A DNA stretch of 5,740 bases from Clostridia bacterium (GTDB lineage Bacteria > Bacillota > Clostridia > Oscillospirales > Butyricicoccaceae). Below the pieces are notes generated by a model, which was given only the letters and a program-made list of their open reading frames with translations, did not search any database and had not been told where the DNA came from. The translations under genes and the position numbers were made by a program. Location of the stretch: positions 1 through 5,740 of the forward strand of contig CAAFJY010000207.1 in the NCBI GenBank assembly GCA_900763355.1, written 5' to 3'. Every line of letters starts with the position of its first letter. Position 1 is the first letter of the stretch. Positions 1 through 5,319 of this stretch are shown here, piece after piece.

Positions 1-156
1 TTCCAGCGGGCCGTGCTCCTTTTCAAAGGCAGCCACGCAGTCCCGGATGAGGATCAGGATCTGACTGTTGGCCGAGCGGCCCTCGTAGTCCGCCACCGCG
101 TGGAGCCGGTCCAGCAGACTGTCATCGATCCGGATCGAAAGGCTCTTGATCGCCAT
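1..156 (-). CDS. Arc-type ribbon-helix-helix DNA-binding protein (partial, C-terminus beyond the left edge)
   Basis: Fifty-two codons are visible from the ATG at 156-154; the frame is still open at position 1. The protein begins MAIKSLSIRIDDSLLDRL. A short beta strand (residues 3-10, KSLSIRID) is followed by helix A (about 11-23) and by a turn and second helix (about 26-46) starting GRSANSQILILIRD. This is the Arc/MetJ ribbon-helix-helix pattern, in which a dimer inserts a two-stranded sheet into the DNA major groove; RSANSQI matches the usual R(S/T)xNxxI signature of Arc-like proteins. The start is supported by AGGTGG 6 nt upstream and by the correct N-terminal strand. RHH proteins of this size are often antitoxins or autorepressors, but the partner gene would lie outside the window, so neither role is shown. 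The AT-rich upstream region with repeated GAACAT hexamers fits autoregulation (inference). Confidence 0.85.
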   Translation of the reverse strand, partial: MAIKSLSIRIDDSLLDRLHAVADYEGRSANSQILILIRDCVAAFEKEHGPLE

Positions 157-170
157 AAAACCACCTCACT

Positions 171-265
171 GAACATATTTCAGCTTTATTTTATGTTCGT
201 TTTGTGGTGCATTGGTGAACATGAACATATTATATATCTAAAATGTGTTTGAAATGCGTTGACAA
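171..265 (-). promoter_or_regulatory. Promoter region of the RHH gene with four GAACAT hexamers (candidate operator)
   Basis: On the minus strand a perfect TATAAT lies at 234-229, about 73 nt before the ATG. No good -35 sits 17 nt upstream (GCATTT), but TTGTCA occurs at 265-260. GAACAT occurs at 171-176, 217-222 and 223-228, and inverted (ATGTTC) at 193-198. The tandem pair directly abuts the -10 box on its downstream side. This is an AT-rich island in an otherwise GC-rich window. Operator function is inferred from the repetition and position; the -10 is the firmer part. Confidence 0.5.
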
Positions 266-299
266 TGGTGTGGAGGCCCGCCGACAGGGCGCAGAGGAT

Positions 300-396
300 T
301 CCGCGCCGTGCGCGGCCGAACTCAATTTTGCGCCCGGAGGGCGAACTTTTTTCTTCCCCAAGGGGAAGCGCTTCCGGCCCCACCATCTCTTTTGTT
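300..396 (-). repeat. Element A, outer arm (Y-type hairpin arm)
   Basis: This is the 3' arm of element A, read on the minus strand. It holds three short GC-rich hairpins: CTTCCCC/GGGGAAG (353-359 with 362-368), CGCCC/GGGCG (330-334 with 338-342) and CCGCGC/GCGCGG with triloop CGT (301-315). The last is the exact reverse complement of a hairpin in element D (5358-5372). GGAAG/CTTCC (364-368 with 371-375) competes with the first hairpin. The arm resembles the Y arms of elements B and D in order and structure, with lower sequence identity. Confidence 0.6.
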
Positions 397-525
397 CCCC
401 ACAGCGCACAGCGCTGCTGGGACCCCTTTTTATTTCATAGACTCTGGTCGCCCGAGGTGCGGGCTCCCTGCGTCGGACGCCGCACTTGCGGCGCGGCCCA
501 GATGGGCCGTGGCGGCTTCGCCGCC
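397..525 (-). repeat. Element A core: five-hairpin structured repeat
   Basis: Read on the minus strand, the core has hairpin I (525-511, GGCGGC/GCCGCC, loop GAA), II (509-494, CGGCCC/GGGCCG, loop ATCT), III (493-478, CGCCGC/GCGGCG, loop AAGT), a linker with GACGCAGGGA, IV (464-450, GCCCG/CGGGC), the linker GACCAGAGTCTAT then an A-run, and V (421-397, imperfect, loop TGT). An extra hairpin (532-550, GGTGCCGC/GCGGTACC with one G.T pair) precedes hairpin I. Order, loop sizes and linkers match cores B, C and D. There is no coding signal. Identity as a repeat is certain from the sequence; function is unknown. Confidence 0.85.
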
Positions 526-550
526 TGAGACGGTGCCGCCTGGCGGTACC

Positions 551-703
551 AGAGAAAAATCGTCGGGGCAAGGATGCCGGTCGTCCTAGCTGAAGCTGAA
601 ATGCGCCCCGACACCCCACGCAGTCTTTCGTGAAGCGCACCCGCCCAGCAAGGTGGGGGCCCAGGGGGCCGTCCTCATCTTCCGGTGGGGCGCTCAGCCT
701 TAA
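551..703. other. Non-coding spacer between elements A and B
   Basis: I see no gene here. Open frames exist but have low-complexity, repeat-derived compositions and no convincing ribosome binding site. The segment contains an 8-bp long-range stem, GTCGGGGC (562-569) with GCCCCGAC (605-612), enclosing about 35 nt with small internal palindromes (AGCT-GA-AGCT). A C/G-block region follows at 637-697. It is probably further arm sequence of the flanking repeats, but no second copy is present in the window to confirm that. Confidence 0.4.
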
Positions 704-752
704 TCCCCCTGGCGCGTTCTCTCTTGGACCGCTCCAGCGGCCCGTTCTCTTT
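704..752 (-). repeat. Element B, left arm (X arm; 49-nt exact inverted copy of 5669-5717)
   Basis: Positions 704-752 are the exact reverse complement of 5669-5717, 49 of 49 bases by eye. The arm contains one hairpin (GGACCGC/GCGGCCC, loop TCCA, with a G.T pair) and ends inward in TTCTCTTT (745-752), which is the inverted partner of AAAGAGAA at 888-895 on the other side of the core. Confidence 0.9.
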
Positions 753-757
753 TCTCT

Positions 758-884
758 GCGGCGAAGCCGCTGCGGCGCTTCTGCGCCGCGCCGCGAGTGC
801 GGCGTTCGACGCAGGGAGCCCCTGTGTGGGGCGACCGGAGTCTATCAAATAAAAGGGGGCCCCGCTGCGCCCCGCGCAGTGGGG
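758..884 (+). repeat. Element B core: five-hairpin structured repeat
   Basis: Hairpin I is GCGGC/GCCGC, loop GAA (758-770). II is CGGCGC/GCGCCG, loop TTCT (773-788). III is CGCCGC/GCGGCG, loop GAGT (789-804). IV is GCCCC/GGGGC (818-832). V is an 11-bp stem, CCCCGCTGCGC with GCGCAGTGGGG, with one G.T pair and loop CCC (860-884). Between III and IV is GACGCAGGGA; between IV and V is GACCGGAGTCTATCAAATAAAA. Hairpins II and IV differ from copies A and D on both sides of the stem, so pairing is preserved. Confidence 0.88.
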
Positions 885-956
885 AATAAAGAGAATGGGG
901 GGCTGGGAAGCTCCCCTCTTGGAGGGGATTATAAGTGCGCCCCTCCGGGCGCAATC
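885..956 (+). repeat. Element B, right arm (Y arm) with competing hairpins
   Basis: The arm starts with AAAGAGAA (888-895). GGGGGGCT (897-904) can pair with AGCTCCCC (909-916) across a GGGA loop, or the same CCCC can pair in CCCCTC/GAGGGG (913-918 with 922-927, loop TTG). These two are mutually exclusive. A third hairpin, TGCGCCC/GGGCGCA with loop CTCC (936-953), is followed by ATC. It matches the reverse complement of 5466-5528 in element D with substitutions. Confidence 0.75.
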
Positions 957-986
957 AAAAAAAGCCCGCCAAAGGCGGGTCTTTTT
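957..986 (-). terminator. Rho-independent terminator of the DUF1292 gene
   Basis: On the minus strand a stem CCCGCC/GGCGGG with loop TTT (979-965) is followed by C and seven T residues (963-957). It begins within a few bases of the DUF1292 stop codon. The opposite strand also ends in TCTTTTT, so it could stop rightward transcripts as well. Confidence 0.88.
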
Positions 987-1234
987 CAAAGGGGCTTATT
1001 CACCAGACGCTCGTATTCGGCGGCGGCCCGGGCATATTCCACATCGTCCTCGATGGAGGTGATGTCATAGGTCTCGCCGTGGCTTTCGTAGCGGAGGATC
1101 TCCGCCGCGCCGCCCCGGTCCGGGGGGATGAGGGCCACATATTCCCGCCCGGCAAAGGGGAAAACGCCGATGACCTCGCATTCCAGCACCGAGCCGTCTT
1201 CCAGGGTGAGGGGGATGTACTGCTTGTCGCTCAT
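986..1234 (-). CDS. DUF1292 family protein (YrzB-like)
   Basis: This is an 82-residue acidic protein beginning MSDKQYIPLTLEDGSVLECE and ending YERLVNKPL. The pattern is a hydrophobic strand, an EDGS turn, then a second strand and the segment FPFAGREYVALIPPD, then EILRYE and SIEDDVEYARAAAEYERL. This matches the DUF1292 family common in Bacillota (B. subtilis YrzB), whose members are small, soluble and of unknown function; the length is normal. The ATG at 1234-1232 has AAAGGAG 7 nt upstream, which decides against longer in-frame starts further right (up to 1336). The gene is monocistronic here, with a promoter at 1297-1269 and a terminator immediately after the stop. In many Clostridia and Bacilli the family sits near ruvX/yqgF and mtgA-type genes; that context is absent. 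Confidence 0.9.
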   Translation of the reverse strand: MSDKQYIPLTLEDGSVLECEVIGVFPFAGREYVALIPPDRGGAAEILRYESHGETYDITSIEDDVEYARAAAEYERLVNKPL

Positions 1235-1251
1235 GGGGTGCTCCTTTCTGC

Positions 1252-1297
1252 ATGATTCTGTCGGAATCATCATAGCACAACCGGCGGGGGAGAGCAA
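1252..1297 (-). promoter_or_regulatory. Promoter of the DUF1292 gene with an overlapping inverted repeat
   Basis: On the minus strand, -35 TTGCTC (1297-1292), a 17-nt spacer, and -10 TATGAT (1274-1269, five of six consensus). Directly downstream, and sharing two bases with the -10, is ATGATTC/GAATCAT with a 5-nt loop (1270-1264 with 1258-1252), placed over the expected transcription start. It could be an operator or a short 5' leader hairpin; the leader to the ATG is only about 30 nt. Confidence 0.7.
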
Positions 1298-1350
1298 GCC
1301 CCCCTCTGTCCGGCGGCGGATTTCGCGTGTCCGCAACCGGCGAACATACC

Positions 1351-1401
1351 GAAAATTTTCCTTGAAAAGGCATTGACTTTTCCCCCAAAAAGACCTATAT
1401 T
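1351..1401 (+). promoter_or_regulatory. Promoter of the tdh-kbl operon
   Basis: -35 TTGACT (1373-1378), a 17-nt spacer and -10 TATATT (1396-1401), each five of six against sigma-A consensus. The expected start is near 1408, giving a leader of about 59 nt. Just upstream of the -35 are the 10-bp palindrome GAAAATTTTC (1351-1360) and CCTT-GAA-AAGG (1361-1370), which could be a regulator site or an AT-rich UP-like element. The leader carries a small hairpin CGGCG/CGCCG with loop CGAA (1424-1437). The leader is too short for a glycine or T-box type riboswitch and shows no such motif. Confidence 0.8.
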
Positions 1402-1466
1402 GTCCTTAGATTAAGAACAAACGCGGCGCGAACGCCGACAAATGTTTTTGAATGGAGGACAACGCT

Positions 1467-2504
1467 ATGGAACAGCTGATGGACGCCATCGTCAAACCGT
1501 CTGCCGCTCCCGGACTGGAGCTGCGGCGCGTCCCGGTCCCGACCCCCGGCCCGGGGGAGGTGCTCATCCGGGTGCACAAGACGGCCATCTGCGGCACCGA
1601 TGTGCATATCTATAACTGGGACCCCTGGGCCCGCATCCATATCAAGCCCCCCATGACCATCGGTCATGAATATGTGGGGGAGATCGCCGCGCTGGGGGCG
1701 GGAGTCACCGGGCTGAAGGTGGGCCAGCGGGTCTCCGGCGAGGGGCACATCACCTGCCACCACTGCCGCAACTGCCACACCGGCAACATCCAGTGGTGCA
1801 AGAATACCACCAGCGTGGGGGTGGACCGGGACGGGGCCTTTGCGGAATATGTCTGCATCCCGGAGACCAACGTCATTCTGATCGACGAGAGCCTGCCGGA
1901 GGAGGTGGTAGCCTTTTTCGACGCCTTCGGCAACGCCGCCCACACGGCCCTCATGTGGGATCTGGTGGGGGAGGATGTGCTCATCACCGGGGCGGGGCCC
2001 ATCGGCATCATCGCCGCCGGCATCTGCAAATATGCCGGGGCAAGAAGGGTCATCATCACCGATCTTAATGATTATCGCCTGGAGCTGGCCCGGAAGATGG
2101 GGGTAGACGCCGCCGTCAACACCGGGAGAGAGGATCTCCGGGAGGTGATGGCCCGGCAGGGCCTCACGGAGGGGTTCGACGTAGGGCTGGAAATGTCCGG
2201 CAGCGGCGCGGCCTTCCGCCAGCTGTGCTCCGTCATGCGCAACGGGGGGAAGATCTCCCTTCTGGGCCTGGGGAACAAGCCCATCGAGGTGGACATGAAC
2301 GACATCATCTGCAAGGGTCTGACCCTCCAGGGCATCTATGGCCGGAAAATGGACAACTGGCACCAGATGAGCTATATGGTCCAGGGCGGGCTCGATCTGA
2401 GCCCCGTCATCACCCACCGCTTCCACTACACCCAGTTTGAGGAGGGCTTTGCGGCCATGAACAGCGGCTGCTCGGGAAAAGTCATCCTGGATTGGACAAA
2501 ATGA
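1467..2504 (+). CDS. tdh: L-threonine 3-dehydrogenase
   Basis: This is a zinc-dependent medium-chain dehydrogenase that oxidises L-threonine with NAD+ to 2-amino-3-oxobutyrate in the cytosol. The 345-residue protein is close to the 341 of E. coli Tdh and shares long identical blocks such as KTAICGTDVHIYNWD and FDVGLEMSG. Catalytic zinc ligands are C42, H67 and E68 (GHEYVGE). The structural zinc site is C97, C100, C103 and C111. The Rossmann nucleotide-binding motif GAGPIG is at 175-180, followed by ITDLNDYRLELA, whose acidic residue fits NAD+ preference. H94 in GEGHITC corresponds to the His reported to affect substrate choice in E. coli Tdh. The ATG at 1467 has GGAGG 8 nt upstream; the in-frame ATG at 1452 would overlap that site and is rejected. 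kbl follows after 22 nt, so the unstable ketoacid can pass straight to Kbl. Confidence 0.97.
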   Translation: MEQLMDAIVKPSAAPGLELRRVPVPTPGPGEVLIRVHKTAICGTDVHIYNWDPWARIHIKPPMTIGHEYVGEIAALGAGVTGLKVGQRVSGEGHITCHHCRNCHTGNIQWCKNTTSVGVDRDGAFAEYVCIPETNVILIDESLPEEVVAFFDAFGNAAHTALMWDLVGEDVLITGAGPIGIIAAGICKYAGARRVIITDLNDYRLELARKMGVDAAVNTGREDLREVMARQGLTEGFDVGLEMSGSGAAFRQLCSVMRNGGKISLLGLGNKPIEVDMNDIICKGLTLQGIYGRKMDNWHQMSYMVQGGLDLSPVITHRFHYTQFEEGFAAMNSGCSGKVILDWTK

Positions 2505-2526
2505 CCGAAACAGAGGAGGAGCTTTT

Positions 2527-3714
2527 ATGAAATCTGCCCTGAACGAGTTCCAGTCCCAGCTGGAAGCCATCCGCCAGGCGGGGACCTGGCGGGAGGAGCG
2601 CGTCATCGAGACCCCCCAGCGCGCCCGCATCGACACCACCCAGCGCCCCGGCGTACTCAATCTCTGCGCCAACAACTATCTGGGCCTGTCCGACCGGCCG
2701 GAGCTCATCCGGGCCGCCAAGGAGAGCTATGACCGGTGGGGCTTCGGCCTGTCCTCCGTCCGCTTTATCTGCGGGACCCAGGGCATCCACAAGGAGCTGG
2801 AGGGCCGTCTCGCCGCCTTTTTGGGCATGGAGGACGCCATCCTCTATTCTTCCTGCTTCGACGCCAACGGCGGATTGTTCGAGACCCTCCTGGGGCCGGA
2901 GGACGCCGTCATCTCCGACGAGCTCAATCACGCCTCCATCATCGACGGCGTCCGCCTGTGCAAGGCCAGGCGCTACCGCTACAAAAACAACGATATGCAG
3001 GATCTCCGCGCCCAGCTCACCGCCGCCCGGGAGGCGGGCTGCCGGAAGATCATCATCGCCACCGACGGGATCTTCTCCATGGACGGCTATATCGCGAACC
3101 TCCCCGCCATCTGCGACCTGGCGGAGGAGTTCGACGCGCTGACCATGGTGGACGACAGCCACGCCGTGGGCTTTATGGGGGCCCATGGCCGGGGAACGCC
3201 GGAGCACTGCGGGGTGATGGGGCGCATCGACATCCTCACCGGCACCTTCGGCAAGGCCCTGGGGGGCGCTTCCGGAGGCTATACCGCCGCCCGGGGGCCC
3301 ATCGTGGAGCTGCTGCGCCAGCGCTCCCGGCCCTATCTCTTCTCCAACACCCTGGCTCCCGCCATCTGCGCCGCCACGCTGAAGACCCTGGATCTGCTGG
3401 AGAGCTCCACCGAGCTGCGGGACCGGGTCCATGAAAACGCCCGCTATTTCCGGGAAAAGATGGAGGCGGAGGGCTTTGACCTCCTCCCCGGGGAGCACCC
3501 CATCGTCCCCGTCATGCTCTATGATCCCCGGGTGGCCCAGGAGTTCGCCCGGCGGATGCTGGACAAGGGGGTCTATGTCATCGGCTTCTGCTATCCCGTG
3601 GTGCCAAAGGGCCGGGACCGCATCCGCACCCAGATCTCCGCCGGCCACAGCCGGGAGGACCTGGATTTCGCCGTCCGCTGCTTCGCGGAGGTGAAGAAGG
3701 AGATGGGGCTGTAA
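2527..3714 (+). CDS. kbl: Glycine C-acetyltransferase (2-amino-3-ketobutyrate CoA ligase)
   Basis: This is a PLP-dependent fold-type-I enzyme of the alpha-oxoamine synthase family. It cleaves 2-amino-3-oxobutyrate with CoA to give glycine and acetyl-CoA. At 395 residues it is close to E. coli Kbl (398). Visible hallmarks are NNYLGL (49-54) near the N-terminus, SDELNHASIIDG with H135 stacking on PLP, VDDSHAVGF (D209 and H212 contacting the cofactor) and TGTFGKALGGASGGY with the PLP-binding K243. The C-terminal domain contains RIRTQISAGHS, expected to bind the substrate carboxylate. The related paralogues BioF and ALA synthase are less likely because tdh is the upstream operon partner. AGGAGG lies 7 nt before the ATG. 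The stop codon is followed at once by repeat element C and the strong terminator at 3872-3918. Confidence 0.96.
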   Translation: MKSALNEFQSQLEAIRQAGTWREERVIETPQRARIDTTQRPGVLNLCANNYLGLSDRPELIRAAKESYDRWGFGLSSVRFICGTQGIHKELEGRLAAFLGMEDAILYSSCFDANGGLFETLLGPEDAVISDELNHASIIDGVRLCKARRYRYKNNDMQDLRAQLTAAREAGCRKIIIATDGIFSMDGYIANLPAICDLAEEFDALTMVDDSHAVGFMGAHGRGTPEHCGVMGRIDILTGTFGKALGGASGGYTAARGPIVELLRQRSRPYLFSNTLAPAICAATLKTLDLLESSTELRDRVHENARYFREKMEAEGFDLLPGEHPIVPVMLYDPRVAQEFARRMLDKGVYVIGFCYPVVPKGRDRIRTQISAGHSREDLDFAVRCFAEVKKEMGL

Positions 3715-3736
3715 CCGCCGCAATGATATTGCCCCA

Positions 3737-3867
3737 TGCTGCGCAGCAGCCACGGGCCTTCTGGCCTGCGCCGCCAGTGCGGCGTGGGGCGCAGGGAGCC
3801 CGCATCTCGGGCGACCGGAGTCTATGAAGTAAAAAGGGGCCCCCGCAAAAACGAAGTTTTTGTGGGG
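3737..3867 (+). repeat. Element C core: five-hairpin structured repeat without arms
   Basis: Hairpins are I TGCTGCGCAGCA (3737-3748), II CGGGCC/GGCCTG with one G.T pair and loop TTCT (3753-3768), III CGCCGC/GCGGCG, loop CAGT (3769-3784), IV GCCCG/CGGGC (3798-3812) and V CCCCGCAAAAAC with GTTTTTGTGGGG, loop GAA (3841-3867). Linkers contain GCGCAGGGA and GACCGGAGTCTATGAAGTAAAAA. Hairpin V has an AT-rich inner stem where A, B and D have GC-rich ones, yet still pairs. A small GCAAT-GAT-ATTGC hairpin (3720-3732) lies between the kbl stop and hairpin I. X and Y arms are absent. It sits in the 3' untranslated region of tdh-kbl. Confidence 0.85.
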
Positions 3868-3871
3868 CGAA

Positions 3872-3918
3872 AACTAAAAGATCCGCCCCCGGCTGTACCG
3901 GGGGCGGATTTTTTAGTT
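3872..3918. terminator. Strong bidirectional terminator between kbl and the convergent membrane-protein gene
   Basis: A 21-bp stem pairs 3872-3892 with 3898-3918 around a 5-nt loop (CTGTA). The core is ATCCGCCCCCGG against CCGGGGGCGGAT, flanked by A-rich and T-rich halves with a single G.T pair. Each strand reads GC-rich stem then a T-run, so it should stop both tdh-kbl transcripts (plus) and the GIY-YIG operon (minus). The last sense codon and the TAA stop (3915-3913) of the minus gene lie inside the stem. Confidence 0.93.
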
Positions 3919-4143
3919 CGTTGCGAGCCGGATGACCGCTCCCACAGCGCAGAACACCGCGCTGCAGATGAGGGCATACATGGCGTGCTGGCTGCGGCGG
4001 GAGACCAGGGCCCCGTCGGGGGTCTGCCCCTTTTTCCGCGCGGTGCGCAGCAGGACGAACAGGCGGGCCAGATAATACCCCGCCGCCAGGAAAAAGCCCA
4101 GCGCCACCAAAAAGCATCCCAGGATCCATTTTTCCGCTGTCAT
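3913..4143 (-). CDS. Small two-helix membrane protein, unknown function
   Basis: A 76-residue protein starting MTAEKWILGCFLVALGFFLA. Two hydrophobic helices are evident: about 6-32, and about 54-73 (MYALICSAVFCAVGAVIRLA). They are joined by a basic, polar loop (RTARKKGQTPDGALVSRRSQ, about 33-52), which by the positive-inside rule should be cytoplasmic, with both ends outside. I do not recognise a family. Its ATG overlaps the TGA of the GIY-YIG gene as ATGA (4143-4140). The local AGAGAGG is about 11 nt away and weak, so translation is probably coupled to the upstream gene. It ends in the shared terminator. No promoter of its own is apparent. Confidence 0.75.
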   Translation of the reverse strand: MTAEKWILGCFLVALGFFLAAGYYLARLFVLLRTARKKGQTPDGALVSRRSQHAMYALICSAVFCAVGAVIRLATN

Positions 4144-4412
4144 GGTGTCAAAACCTCTCTCTCTTGGGGGTGGAAGGCGGCGGCCAGAGCGGCCTTTTCC
4201 CGGTGGGAGAGGGCCTTGAGGGCCGCTTCCCGGCGCATGGCCGCGCTTTTGTCGGAAAAAACCTCGTAATAGGCCAGCCTCGCGGGCAGCCGGGCCCGGA
4301 CATAGCGGGAGCCCTTTCCCGCGTTGTGGGTGCGCAGGCGGGCGGCCAGGTCCACGGTATAGCCGCCGTAAAAGCTCCCGTCGGCACATTCCAGCAAATA
4401 GGCGTAATACAA
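4140..4412 (-). CDS. GIY-YIG nuclease family protein (YhbQ/YazA-like, UPF0213)
   Basis: A 90-residue single-domain protein. The family signature appears as YAY (3-5, the GIY position) and YGG (15-17, the YIG position), followed by YTVDLAARLRTHN with the expected catalytic R25 and H29. It continues with GKGSRYVRARLP and SDKSAAMRREAALKAL with the metal-binding E62. The length and motif order match the UPF0213 group (E. coli YhbQ, B. subtilis YazA), structure-selective DNA nucleases or relatives whose cellular role is poorly settled. The start is TTG at 4412-4410: an in-frame TAG at 4442-4440 leaves no ATG upstream, and MYYAYLLECADGS is the normal N-terminus. GGGGGACGGAG upstream serves as the ribosome binding site. 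It heads a two-gene unit with the membrane protein through an ATGA overlap. Confidence 0.88.
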   Translation of the reverse strand: MYYAYLLECADGSFYGGYTVDLAARLRTHNAGKGSRYVRARLPARLAYYEVFSDKSAAMRREAALKALSHREKAALAAAFHPQEREVLTP

Positions 4413-4436
4413 GGCGCTCCGTCCCCCTTTTTCTTG

Positions 4437-4465
4437 ATTCTAACAGAAAAATGCCGGGGGTTCAA
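4437..4465 (-). promoter_or_regulatory. Promoter of the GIY-YIG operon
   Basis: On the minus strand, -35 TTGAAC (4465-4460), exactly 17 nt, then -10 TAGAAT (4442-4437). The predicted start is near 4430, leaving a leader of about 18 nt that is mostly ribosome binding site. Confidence 0.8.
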
Positions 4466-4468
4466 CGG

Positions 4469-4497
4469 TTTTCTTTTGCAAAAAAATGTGGTATGCT
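4469..4497 (+). promoter_or_regulatory. Probable promoter of the esterase gene (extended -10)
   Basis: TGGTATGCT at 4489-4497 fits an extended -10 (TGnTATnnT). The -35 region 17 nt upstream (TTTTCT, 4469-4474) is poor. A run of A residues lies between them. It starts back to back with the GIY-YIG promoter; the -35 boxes are only a few bases apart. Confidence 0.45.
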
Positions 4498-4531
4498 GGG
4501 AGCAGAACCAATAGAACAGGGAGGGGTCGGA

Positions 4532-5317
4532 ATGATCCTCACAGGGAGCTTTTATTCGACGGCGCTGGATATGGAGACCGGCGTGTGCTTTGTCTGCGCC
4601 AACGACTATGGAAGGGAAGCGCCGCGGAAGGTGGTCTATCTGCTCCACGGTCTCCAGGGGCGGTACGACGATTTTCTTCACTACACCCGCCTGGCCGACA
4701 TCTGCCGGGGGCACAACGCCCTCTTTGTCCTGCCGGACGGGCAGCGGAGCTTTTATGCCGACATGGCCCTGGGGGGCGATTTTTTCCGGTATTTGACCGA
4801 AGAGCTGCCCCGGGTGGTGGGGAATCTGTTCCGGGTGTCCCCCCGGCGGGAGGATACCGTCATCATGGGGGCCTCCATGGGGGGCTATGGGGCTCTCAAG
4901 GCGGCGCTGACCTTCCCGGAAGCATACGGGGCCTGCGGGGCCTTTTCCCCCGCCTGTTTGGACATGAAGCGCTATATGCGGGAGGAATGGAAGGACGGGC
5001 GGGATGCCGACGCCTTCCGCCGGGCCTTTGGCAAGCACCTCAAGACCGATTTTGACGCGGCCTTTGGCCCCGGGGCCTCCTGGACGGGGGAGAACGACCT
5101 CCTCTGGCTGGCGCAGCAGCACCGGGATGCCCCGGAAAAGCCCCGGATCTTCACCATCTGGGGGGAAAAGGACATCTTCGCCGCCACCAACCGCCCCTTC
5201 CCCGGGCAGCTCCGGGACCTGGGCTGGGACGCCGCGGGCACCGAGGTCCCCGGCATGGAGCACAACTGGCGCTTCTTCTCCCAAGCCCTGGAGGAAGGGA
5301 TCAAGGCGCTGATGTGA
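4532..5317 (+). CDS. EstA/esterase-D-type serine hydrolase (alpha/beta fold)
   Basis: A 261-residue cytosolic protein without a signal peptide or membrane segment. It belongs to the putative esterase family (PF00756 type, including tributyrin esterase EstA and S-formylglutathione hydrolase). YLLHGLQG (37-43) is the usual oxyanion-hole region. The nucleophile elbow is GASMGGYGALK with S115. D214 in WGEKDIF and H244 in GMEHNWRFF complete a plausible Ser-Asp-His triad in the expected order and spacing. The natural substrate is not evident; short-chain acyl or acetyl esters are typical. The ATG at 4532 has GGAGG 7 nt upstream. A longer frame from 4451 is rejected because its extra residues come from AT-rich promoter sequence and lie before the Shine-Dalgarno. 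No intrinsic terminator follows; repeat element D starts within a few bases of the stop. Confidence 0.9.
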   Translation: MILTGSFYSTALDMETGVCFVCANDYGREAPRKVVYLLHGLQGRYDDFLHYTRLADICRGHNALFVLPDGQRSFYADMALGGDFFRYLTEELPRVVGNLFRVSPRREDTVIMGASMGGYGALKAALTFPEAYGACGAFSPACLDMKRYMREEWKDGRDADAFRRAFGKHLKTDFDAAFGPGASWTGENDLLWLAQQHRDAPEKPRIFTIWGEKDIFAATNRPFPGQLRDLGWDAAGTEVPGMEHNWRFFSQALEEGIKALM

Positions 5318-5319
5318 AA

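Noticed and set aside
259..264. TTGACA on the plus strand as a -35 box
   Set aside because: No -10-like hexamer occurs 16-18 nt downstream (the sequence is GC-rich) and no plus-strand gene follows.
397..884. Insertion sequence or transposase remnant
   Set aside because: No transposase fragment or obvious target-site duplication is visible. The elements are non-coding and could at most be non-autonomous.
230..1070. Several open frames across repeat elements A and B (for example 230-640 minus, 630-1070 plus)
   Set aside because: They translate hairpin repeats into Arg/Pro/Gly-rich low-complexity protein, lack ribosome binding sites and run through the structured cores on either strand.
1402..1466. 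Riboswitch or T-box in the tdh leader
   Set aside because: The leader is about 59 nt with only a 5-bp hairpin; glycine, threonine T-box and similar elements need longer, recognisable folds.
1395..2675. Long open frame antisense to tdh, and similar ones at 2482-3753 and 4148-5524
   Set aside because: These are mirror frames of high-GC coding genes. The sense strands encode clear Tdh, Kbl and esterase proteins with catalytic motifs and ribosome binding sites.
4451..4531. N-terminal extension of the esterase from an upstream ATG
   Set aside because: The extension overlaps the promoter region. The ATG at 4532 has an ideal Shine-Dalgarno and starts at the expected beta strand.
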